From Thiolinea disciformis DSM 14473 (GTDB lineage: Bacteria > Pseudomonadota > Gammaproteobacteria > Thiotrichales > Thiotrichaceae): a stretch of DNA of 64,000 bases. The first letter of the stretch is position 1; every line of letters starts with the position of its first letter. Below the pieces are notes generated by a model. It made no database searches. It saw only the letters and a program-made list of their open reading frames with translations, and was not told the DNA's origin. The stretch spans positions 62,001 to 126,000 of the forward strand of contig NZ_AQVE01000005.1 in NCBI RefSeq assembly GCF_000371925.1. The letters are read 5' to 3'. Positions 57,260 to 64,000 of this stretch are shown here, in pieces. The position numbers and the translations under genes were made by a program.

Positions 57260-57379
57260 GATCGTTTTTGCATGACTAAGCACTTGATTGGAGGCGCAGA
57301 CCTTAGCTAGTTCAGTTTCGAAGAAAAATTATTTTGTACAATTTTCTAAATGTCCATAGTTCCTCATTATTTTTATTAG

Positions 57380-58831
57380 CTAATTCATGTGCTCCTGATA
57401 ATAGTCAATATAAGCTAAAAAAGTATCACTGAAATGTAGAGAAGCCAACTCTTTAGGTGGTGGAGCCTTGCTGGGATTTTCTAGAGGGATAGGGCTAATA
57501 TAACTGATACCACGTTTTTCTAGCGCGAGTCGCCATTCTTTTTCAACATATTTTGATTTCATCGCTAACTCAGACCAAAACAAATAAAATATATCTTTCT
57601 CGGCTATATGTAATAATAACTGTTCCTCCCATTGCTCACCCGCTCTTAGTTTCAATACATCGATGTATATATCTATATCTGGAACAATAGATTTTATACC
57701 TTGTATTCGCTTAAAAACTTCAGCTCTATCCTCTGATGAGTAAGATGCAAACGCGCTTCTAGGGGAGAAATTACCTTTTATGGATATAGAGTTTTTACGA
57801 TACCTGAATGACTTATTATCGAGATTCGAAAAATTAATAAGAAATTTTACATCCGCAATTAAAATCCCATAGCTAGTTACAGTTAAAGTACCAGCAAAAG
57901 GATCCACTGTATTCTCTATTTTAGAACTTACTAGAAATTCTAAATTAATAGGTTTATCACGCCAAATAATATTTTTTATATCATCATCATGAATATTGAA
58001 GTCAGGTAATTTTAATTTTATGCTAAGCTCAGTATTAGGCTCAATGGGATTACCAGTGCTATAGCCAATTCTTTTTAAGGAAAATAAATACTGCATTTTA
58101 TAAAGAACTTCTTTTAAATCACTTTCCTTGTGTAGACAAACACTTATAGCAAAAGCTTTTTTTGGTTTGATATCTTGAGGGGCGAACATGGTAACATCTA
58201 AACTCTTTGATCTCTTGTAAAACCATAATGAAATATTTTTGAATTTTTCAAATAAATTTATTGAAAATAAGTTTGTGTCAATTGATGTTGAACGTGCACG
58301 CTCCTCCGCATATCTTGGACCTTCCACTATGCGCTTACAATGTACACTCTTCGGAAATACTGATGGTATACCAATAGGTTTCGGCTGCCTTGTCAACAGC
58401 CGAAACAAATCCTCATATTCCTCCATCAGCCGATAGACCGAAAACGCCTTCAAAGGCAAAGGCACATCATCAAAATCCCCAGCATCAGACAAGACAGGAA
58501 TAAACTTGGTATTACAATAAAAAGCCTCATACAAGCTCCGTGAAATCACCAACCCCTCAATGGCCCTATGCCTACTGTCCTCTGTTTGGCCACGATAACG
58601 CTGTAAATAAGTCGGCGTGCACACCACCAACACAAAATCTGCCTGCTCAATTTCATTTTCCATCCAACGCTGCCAACCTTCTGGAGGCGAGCCATTAATA
58701 CACTGATCTAACTGACAGTCTAAACCATCAGCCCGCATCTGCTGGGCAAGCTGCAATACAAAAGCACAATGGGCTTCAGAATCATGACTGTAGCTAATAA
58801 AAACACGGAGTGTTTGGGGGAGAGTAATCAT
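57380..58831 (-). CDS. SEFIR-TIR dual-domain protein
   Basis: 483 aa from the ATG at 58831 (AAGGG 7 nt upstream; an ATG 27 bp earlier is in frame without a ribosome site). Residues about 8-150 are a SEFIR domain: RVFISYSHDSEAHCAFVLQLAQ then PPEGWQRWMENEIEQADFVLVVCTPTYLQRY. Residues about 356-483 are a TIR domain: RSAFASYSSEDRAEV, then KSKYVEKEWRLALEKRG, with a Glu (about 432) where TIR NADases have the catalytic one. The middle (about 180-350) is beta-rich and unassigned. Two related effector-type domains flank a third, which suggests an anti-phage NAD-depleting or signalling role. The C-terminal two thirds is more A+T-rich than the SEFIR part. Confidence 0.88.
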   Translation of the reverse strand: MITLPQTLRVFISYSHDSEAHCAFVLQLAQQMRADGLDCQLDQCINGSPPEGWQRWMENEIEQADFVLVVCTPTYLQRYRGQTEDSRHRAIEGLVISRSLYEAFYCNTKFIPVLSDAGDFDDVPLPLKAFSVYRLMEEYEDLFRLLTRQPKPIGIPSVFPKSVHCKRIVEGPRYAEERARSTSIDTNLFSINLFEKFKNISLWFYKRSKSLDVTMFAPQDIKPKKAFAISVCLHKESDLKEVLYKMQYLFSLKRIGYSTGNPIEPNTELSIKLKLPDFNIHDDDIKNIIWRDKPINLEFLVSSKIENTVDPFAGTLTVTSYGILIADVKFLINFSNLDNKSFRYRKNSISIKGNFSPRSAFASYSSEDRAEVFKRIQGIKSIVPDIDIYIDVLKLRAGEQWEEQLLLHIAEKDIFYLFWSELAMKSKYVEKEWRLALEKRGISYISPIPLENPSKAPPPKELASLHFSDTFLAYIDYYQEHMN

Positions 58832-59075
58832 TATTAACCCTTGCGATGAGTGGGTCATGACAGTATAGGAGAAGATAAACGGTAGATAAATAAAAACAAA
58901 AAGTAGTGTGCTTCAAAAACGTGCTCAAGCAACTCTATAAACCTACAGGGCATTTTTACGCTTTGACTATGACTTAAATTTAAGCAAGCCATACGAATAG
59001 TTACTGTGTCTTTCTACATAAAGTGAATATAAAGTCGAAGTTTGGCTCATAGCTTGGCGCCAACATCTACCATTG

Positions 59076-59660
59076 CTAAAACTGCTCTTTTATTTTACGC
59101 ACAAAAGCCTCAACTCTTGCAGGTGACGCATTTTCACTTTTATAAAATGAGAGCATCTTAAATCGACAATCTTTGGTGCAAGCGCCTAATAAAGCAATTT
59201 TTAGTATTCGCTTGACTGGCTGCCAAAGAATAAGTTTATCTACCCACCATGCTGAACCTAAAGTCGTAATAACCTTAACATCCTTCAGATTGTCTAAACA
59301 CGGGGTAATAGCACCTAAATCCGATGCATGATTATACGCATGTCCTGGAGCCCATACCCTATCAAACCAACCTTTTAAAATCGCAGGGAAACCAAACCAC
59401 CAGGTGGGAAACACTAACACCAGTGACTCAGCCTCCTTCAATTGGTGGATTTCTTGCTCAAGTAAAGAACTATCAAAAGTAGAGGCATAGTAGCTTTGTC
59501 GTTCTTGAGTGGTAAGCACAGGGGAAAATTGCTTGTCATATAAGTCAAGCAGAGTGATTTGATAACCCTTAGACTCAAGATGCTCAATCGTTTTGCCCGT
59601 TAAATAGTGGCACAAGCTCTCTTTTAATGGATGCGATACCACTACTAAACATTTCTTCAT
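59076..59660 (-). CDS. Flavodoxin-fold NAD(P)H oxidoreductase
   Basis: 194 aa. Flavodoxin_2 family (quinone reductase/MdaB/KefF-like): KKCLVVVSHPLKESLCHYL, FPTWWFGFPAILKGWFDRVW and GSAWWVDKLILW. It would bind FMN or FAD and reduce quinones or similar compounds. The neighbouring genes do not indicate a substrate. ATTCTCC (antisense) gives a GGAGAATT ribosome site before the start. Confidence 0.88.
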   Translation of the reverse strand: MKKCLVVVSHPLKESLCHYLTGKTIEHLESKGYQITLLDLYDKQFSPVLTTQERQSYYASTFDSSLLEQEIHQLKEAESLVLVFPTWWFGFPAILKGWFDRVWAPGHAYNHASDLGAITPCLDNLKDVKVITTLGSAWWVDKLILWQPVKRILKIALLGACTKDCRFKMLSFYKSENASPARVEAFVRKIKEQF

Positions 59661-59780
59661 GTAATTCTCCTTGGATCTTAATTTTTAGTTTAACAGGTGC
59701 TAAGGGGGAGTTGAAAACATGGGCACCGTGTAGCGACATCCCAGCAGACATCAGCTTGCAAGTGACGCTCTTATTAGACG

Positions 59781-60608
59781 CTACAAGGATTGCTTAATAA
59801 AGCTTGATATTTTTGCTTTATACTCTTCGGGTCTGTACGAGAGTAGATCCTCATGAGCCGCACCCTTAACCAACCAGAGTTGCTTGCTTTCATTGGCAGC
59901 GTGGAACAGACGTTCAGTTTCTTCAGCCTTGGTATGTTCGTCATTTGAACCACTTATAATAAATACAGGAACGTTTACTTTTTTTATAGCTTCGATGGGT
60001 TTTAGTTCTGAAAGTGACACATCGATTCTTAATGGTATTTGTAAGTATAAAAAAGGAGCGATGATTTTTCCCATCTTGCCCAGACGCATTTCGAGCCTGT
60101 TTTGAACCGCTTCCTCTATGGTTGGATAGACTGACTCCAAAATTAATGCATCAACATGAATGGGACCATTTCCAAGTAAGGCCGACGCGCCACCTAATGA
60201 CTGGCCTATTGCTACTATTTTGCCACACTCTTTAACTTCCTTTAGGAAACTAACCCCGTTTGCAGCATCAACAGACTCACGAATTCCAAAGGTAATTTCT
60301 GAGCCTAGGGTTTCCCCGTGAGCCTGTAAATCTATAAGTAGAGATGATATTCCCATATCCTTCAGGAAAGAGGCTCTACCTATCATGCTCGCTCGATTAG
60401 ACCTGACACCATGCAGAAGAAGTGCACAAATACTGTTGCTTTCTGATTTTAAAAAAGAACCATGCGTACTATTGAAAACTATTTTCTCAAACTCTACAGG
60501 CATTTTTACTAGTTGGTTTACCGGCTTTGAAAGGTAGCTACCTGCAGCCCAAAGTATTAGCCCGAAGAAGAAGACTAGAGCCACTAATAAAGTAAATTTA
60601 CCTTTCAT
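59781..60608 (-). CDS. Membrane-anchored alpha/beta hydrolase
   Basis: 275 aa. One N-terminal transmembrane helix (LLVALVFFFGLILWAAG), then an alpha/beta hydrolase: oxyanion-loop region LLHGVRSN, nucleophile elbow GQSLGGA, acid in SGSNDEHT and His in GAAHEDLLSYRP. Similar proteins are annotated as serine aminopeptidase S33-like or dienelactone-type hydrolases. Cell-side orientation likely periplasmic. The substrate is unknown. It is divergent from ligC. Confidence 0.85.
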   Translation of the reverse strand: MKGKFTLLVALVFFFGLILWAAGSYLSKPVNQLVKMPVEFEKIVFNSTHGSFLKSESNSICALLLHGVRSNRASMIGRASFLKDMGISSLLIDLQAHGETLGSEITFGIRESVDAANGVSFLKEVKECGKIVAIGQSLGGASALLGNGPIHVDALILESVYPTIEEAVQNRLEMRLGKMGKIIAPFLYLQIPLRIDVSLSELKPIEAIKKVNVPVFIISGSNDEHTKAEETERLFHAANESKQLWLVKGAAHEDLLSYRPEEYKAKISSFIKQSL

Positions 60609-60726
60609 CTTGTACTTTTCTCACAAAAAACTACCCATTTCCCGCATTCCTAGGACTGCCCCTAGCTTCTAACTACACGATTAGTACAATCAGCGCATCA
60701 GAGAGGATGTAAGTCTAGGAGTTGCT

Positions 60727-61671
60727 ATGAAGCTATTAATGATTGGTGAAGGTGCATTTGGCCATAAGCACTTGGATGCTTTAAAAAATATTCCTAATGT
60801 GGAGGTAGCCGCTATTGTAGGCGGTGTCGCCGAAAGTACTCAAGCGACTGCTGAGAAATACGGGATCCCATTTTGGACGCTGAATTTAGACGAAGCCCTC
60901 GCTCAGCCTGAGATTGAAGCAGCGATTATTACCTCACCGACTCCAATTCATGCTAAACAAGCTTTGCAAGTCATGAATGCAGGCAAGCATGTGATGATTG
61001 AAATCCCGATGGCAGACACCTTAGCTGATGCTGAAGCAATCGTGGCAAAACAACAAGAAACAGGTTTGGTGGCAATGGCTGGGCACACACGGCGCTTTAA
61101 TCCAAGCCATCAATGGGTACACAAAAAGATTGTTGCGGGTGAGCTCAAGATTCAGCAAATGGATGTGCAAACCTATTTCTTCCGCCGCCAAAATCTTAAT
61201 GCTTTAGGGCAGCCTCGCTCATGGACAGACCACTTACTCTGGCATCATGCTTGTCACACCGTCGATTTATTTGCTTATCAAGCAGGTGAACCGATTGTGC
61301 AAGTTCAAGCCATGCAAGGCCCTCAGCATCCAGAACTTGGCATTGCGATGGATATGAGTATTGGTCTTAAAACTCAATCGGGCGCAATTTGTACTTTATC
61401 GCTATCCTTCAATAACAACGGCCCTCTAGGCTCTTTCTTCCGTTATATCTGTGACAATGGTACTTATATTGCGCGTTACGATGATCTGGTGGATGGTTAT
61501 GAAAAGCCCATTGATGTTAGCCAAGTCGATGTATCTATGAATGGAATTGAGCTACAAGATCGTGAATTTATTGCCGCCATACGCGAAAAGCGTGAACCGA
61601 ATGCCAGTGTGCAACAAGCGTTAGCTGCGATGAAAGTATTAGATTTGTTAGAACAACAACTAGGCAAATAA
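60727..61671 (+). CDS. ligC: 4-carboxy-2-hydroxymuconate-6-semialdehyde dehydrogenase
   Basis: 314 aa. Gfo/Idh/MocA family; the Rossmann motif is IGEGAFGHKHL. HVMIEIPMADTLADAEAIV takes the place of the usual EKP segment and is a LigC feature. GHTRRFNPSHQWVHKKI and LLWHHACHTVDLFAYQ follow. It oxidises the LigAB product (as its hemiacetal) to 2-pyrone-4,6-dicarboxylate with NADP+. Separated from ligJAB by three unrelated minus-strand genes and likely transcribed by itself. Confidence 0.93.
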   Translation: MKLLMIGEGAFGHKHLDALKNIPNVEVAAIVGGVAESTQATAEKYGIPFWTLNLDEALAQPEIEAAIITSPTPIHAKQALQVMNAGKHVMIEIPMADTLADAEAIVAKQQETGLVAMAGHTRRFNPSHQWVHKKIVAGELKIQQMDVQTYFFRRQNLNALGQPRSWTDHLLWHHACHTVDLFAYQAGEPIVQVQAMQGPQHPELGIAMDMSIGLKTQSGAICTLSLSFNNNGPLGSFFRYICDNGTYIARYDDLVDGYEKPIDVSQVDVSMNGIELQDREFIAAIREKREPNASVQQALAAMKVLDLLEQQLGK

Positions 61672-61681
61672 AAGCCACCTA

Positions 61682-61710
61682 CTAAGCCGTAGTTTAAGAC
61701 TACGGCTTAG
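61682..61710. terminator. Bidirectional terminator between ligC and RND gene
   Basis: A perfect 12-bp stem (CTAAGCCGTAGT 61682-61693 with 61699-61710) with a 5-nt loop. Weak flanking T/A tracts. Sits between two convergent genes. Confidence 0.7.
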
Positions 61711-61724
61711 CAAAAGCGCATTGT

Positions 61725-64000
61725 TTAGGCTTCTACTTTAGCTAACGCATCCACTGGCTCAAATAATTGCGTAAACCCCATATCTTCCAAAATCGCATAC
61801 GCTGCTGGTAAGACAACTAAGATCAATACGGTGGAAGAGGACATACCAAATACCATACTGGCTACAAGAGGGATCAATACTTGGGCTTGTAGACTGGTTT
61901 CCATTAAAAGCGGGGTCATACCTGCAATCGTGGTAACAGACGTTAAGAACACGGCACGAAAACGATCTCGCACGGCCTGTCCCGCTGCCTCGTGCAAACT
62001 CATCCCCTCAGCACTACGTTGTTTAACAAACTCGACCAACAAAATCGAATCATTCACCACTACACCCGACAGGGCAACAAACCCAATCATGCTCGGCAGG
62101 GTCATATTTAAGCCCATTATATAATGTCCCCAGATGACGCCAATCAAGGCTAGTGGAATATTTAATAGCACGACAATTGGTTCGCGATAATTTTGAAACT
62201 GTAAGCTGAGCAGAAAATAAATACCTGCAATACCCAGCACAAAACCCACTAACACCGAGCGGCTGGTTTCTTGACTGTTTTTTGTTTCCCCCTCTAAACC
62301 CACGAGGAGGCCGGGATATTTTTCTTGTAACTTCGGCAGCAGACGGGTTTGGGTATCTTTAATAATTTCGCCCGCATTGGCGATAGCTGAATCGACATCG
62401 GCACCCACTGTCACCGTGCGTTGGTGATTAATGCGCATAATGCGGGAAAACTCACGTTGTTCTTCTAGCTTTGCAATCGCCTTCAGCGGAATTGGCTTAC
62501 CTTGCTTGGATAAAATCGTTAATTGCTCAAAGGCTAACAAGGCTTTCTCAGGCGGGCTATCCAATTTGACCGTAATCTCATAAGACTCTATGCCTTGGTA
62601 GACCTTACCCAAACTCACACCTTGATAAGCAGCGCGTAATTGGCTCGCTAGTGACTGCGCATCGACTCCTGAATTTAAGGCGCCGGGTAATAAAGTCACG
62701 CGAAACTGCGGCTTGCCCGGTCGCAAATCATCTAGCACATTGGAAACACCTTGATAACCTTGTAGCCACGTTTGCAACTCCCATGAGGCTTGCGACAACT
62801 GCTGCAAATCAGCACCTTGCAAACGCATCGAAATCGCCTGCCCCCCAGGCCCAAACACTGGCTCTTTAAATTGAATATTGACTGCATCCGCAATAATCGG
62901 CGTATTTTCACGCCAGCGTCGTGTTAACTCACGTAGTGAATTAGTACGCAATTCCGCATTCAATAAATCCAAGGCAATCGTAGCAAGGTGGGCGCCAGAC
63001 TCATTTGCATCTTTATTGGTGTTATAGCTTACCTGAATCGTTTTGACTAAATCGCCCTGTGTTTCTTTAGGCAATTGGGTGAGGGTGGTTTGTAAACTCT
63101 CCAATAAAAGACCCACCACTTGTTCAGTACGCTCCAACTGCGTACCTTGCGGCAGCAAAATCCGTGCTTCCAAGCGATTACCTTCAATATCTGGAAAACC
63201 TTTAAATTTGACGATACCTGTCGTTAATAAACTGATGGAAACTATGAATAAAGCGATTGCTCCACCCACGACCAGATAACGCCAACGAATCGCAAGGTCA
63301 GCACACCAACCAACGGCTTGACGTAAACGCTCAAACCATGCTTCAAAAACAATACGCCAGCGCCACTTATGATCTTCCCGATGCTTTTCTAAGGAGTGTT
63401 TGAGATGGTGTGGTAATACCAGAAAGGCTTCGATCAAGCTTACGGTTAAGACGGAGAGAAGGACAACCGGCAACACCCCCAGAATTTGCCCAAAATCCCC
63501 TTTCATAAATAGCAAACTGCCAAATAAAAAAGCAGAAGTGAGATAGGATGAAAATACACCACTCGCCACCCGTTGCGTACCAATCAAAACGGCTTGTAAG
63601 GGTTGTTGCGTTTTGCGAAATTCGCTTTCAATACTTTCGGATAAAACAATCGCATCATCCATCAAAATCCCAATAGCCATCAATAAAGCCACCATGGAGA
63701 TCATATTGATGGTAATACCAAACAAACTCATGACCACTAAGCCACCCAGAAACGAAATCGGCAAGCCCAAGGTCACCCAAAACGTATAACGCCAATTAAA
63801 GAATAGAAACAAGACTAAAGTCGCTAAGACAAAGCCCTGCCAAGCATTGGACAATAATAAATTCAGGCGATCCTCGACAATAGAGGCTGAATCTTGGGTA
63901 ATGTACAAATGCGTCCCTAGCGGTAATTTTTGATTTTCTGCATCAATAAAGGCTTTAACGGCTTGATAAACTTTCAAGGTATCATCCGTTTTATTTTTAC
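61725..64000 (-). CDS. RND efflux transporter permease (3' part, truncated by window)
   Basis: At least 757 codons; the frame is still open at the window edge, so the N-terminus (about 280-300 residues by family length) is missing. A TTG at 63977 in the frame is not a real start. AcrB/CzcA-type features: GILMDDAIVLSESIESEF (the region of the proton-relay Asp pair), FLVLPHHLKHSLEK and FVALSGVVVNDSILLVEFVKQR. A periplasmic loop follows about residues 260-560. Such pumps export drugs, metals or other compounds with periplasmic adaptor and outer-membrane partners, not in this window. Substrate unknown. Confidence 0.92.
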   Translation of the reverse strand, partial: KNKTDDTLKVYQAVKAFIDAENQKLPLGTHLYITQDSASIVEDRLNLLLSNAWQGFVLATLVLFLFFNWRYTFWVTLGLPISFLGGLVVMSLFGITINMISMVALLMAIGILMDDAIVLSESIESEFRKTQQPLQAVLIGTQRVASGVFSSYLTSAFLFGSLLFMKGDFGQILGVLPVVLLSVLTVSLIEAFLVLPHHLKHSLEKHREDHKWRWRIVFEAWFERLRQAVGWCADLAIRWRYLVVGGAIALFIVSISLLTTGIVKFKGFPDIEGNRLEARILLPQGTQLERTEQVVGLLLESLQTTLTQLPKETQGDLVKTIQVSYNTNKDANESGAHLATIALDLLNAELRTNSLRELTRRWRENTPIIADAVNIQFKEPVFGPGGQAISMRLQGADLQQLSQASWELQTWLQGYQGVSNVLDDLRPGKPQFRVTLLPGALNSGVDAQSLASQLRAAYQGVSLGKVYQGIESYEITVKLDSPPEKALLAFEQLTILSKQGKPIPLKAIAKLEEQREFSRIMRINHQRTVTVGADVDSAIANAGEIIKDTQTRLLPKLQEKYPGLLVGLEGETKNSQETSRSVLVGFVLGIAGIYFLLSLQFQNYREPIVVLLNIPLALIGVIWGHYIMGLNMTLPSMIGFVALSGVVVNDSILLVEFVKQRSAEGMSLHEAAGQAVRDRFRAVFLTSVTTIAGMTPLLMETSLQAQVLIPLVASMVFGMSSSTVLILVVLPAAYAILEDMGFTQLFEPVDALAKVEA

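Noticed and set aside
60661-60726. Possible third copy of the lig upstream module before ligC
   Set aside because: Only AGTACAA and a nearby GCATC are shared; the TACCTA element and its spacing are absent.
57380-61671. Idea that the flavodoxin-like and hydrolase genes are lig pathway enzymes
   Set aside because: Neither resembles LigI or a tautomerase; they are on the opposite strand with no shared leader.

Overview
The window reads as chromosome of a gammaproteobacterium. The evidence is the efp-epmA operon with epmB divergent, the yajC-secD-secF cluster, and RluA, TrhP, TadA and YgiQ homologues of enteric/pseudomonad type. A flavocytochrome c sulfide dehydrogenase (fccA-fccB) and a sulfur-linked encapsulin operon point to a sulfur oxidiser. 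A Thiothrix-like member of Thiotrichales is my best guess, but there is no rRNA gene to settle it. No rRNA, tRNA, CRISPR array, transposase or integrase was recognised.

Layout. 1-9.1 kb: two paralogous secreted proteins with a four-cysteine C-terminal domain, a fused type IIG/MmeI-like restriction-modification enzyme, a lipoprotein, an EamA exporter, tadA, and a transglutaminase-elicitor-like protein. 9.1-15.7 kb: a cysteine-free Rrf2 regulator, NhaR-like LysR regulator, YkgJ-like protein, an aminotransferase, purM-purN, a queuosine-precursor transporter (yhhQ) behind what looks like a preQ1-I riboswitch, and a DUF1127 protein. 15.9-20.1 kb (minus strand): a four-gene family 2A encapsulin operon (rhodanese, serine O-acetyltransferase, shell, cysteine desulfurase cargo). 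20.3-26.1 kb: a small hydrolase, an SH3 protein, and an AglEFG-like sugar ABC operon with two LacI-type palindromes and an intercistronic hairpin but no ATPase gene. 26.2-32.8 kb: EF-P and its lysylation enzymes, the Sec accessory genes, and rluA. 32.9-35.6 kb: a HPt / H-NOX-like / hybrid histidine kinase operon whose H-NOX domain appears to lack the heme ligand. 35.6-43.1 kb: murB, an FAD-linked oxidase, a thioredoxin-like protein, lipoprotein, a DUF4143 ATPase, an Uma2 gene cut by an in-frame stop, a DUF433 gene, and trhP. 43.4-50.4 kb: fccAB, ygiQ, a DUF4241 protein and a TPR protein. 50.4-61.7 kb: protocatechuate 4,5-cleavage genes ligK, ligJAB and ligC, interrupted by two accessory blocks: a tandem DUF262 pair, and a SEFIR-TIR protein with two small enzymes. 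61.7-64 kb: an RND efflux pump gene running off the window.

How the genes work together. The encapsulin operon would pair cysteine synthesis (O-acetylserine) with desulfuration inside a protein shell and persulfide transfer by the rhodanese. LigAB opens protocatechuate, LigC oxidises the semialdehyde, LigJ hydrates oxalomesaconate and LigK cleaves the product to pyruvate and oxaloacetate; the lactonase (ligI) and tautomerase (ligU) steps are not in this window. ligK and ligJAB share an upstream sequence module, so they are probably co-regulated although the DUF262 pair separates them. The DUF262 pair, the SEFIR-TIR protein and the type IIG enzyme are the likely anti-phage content.
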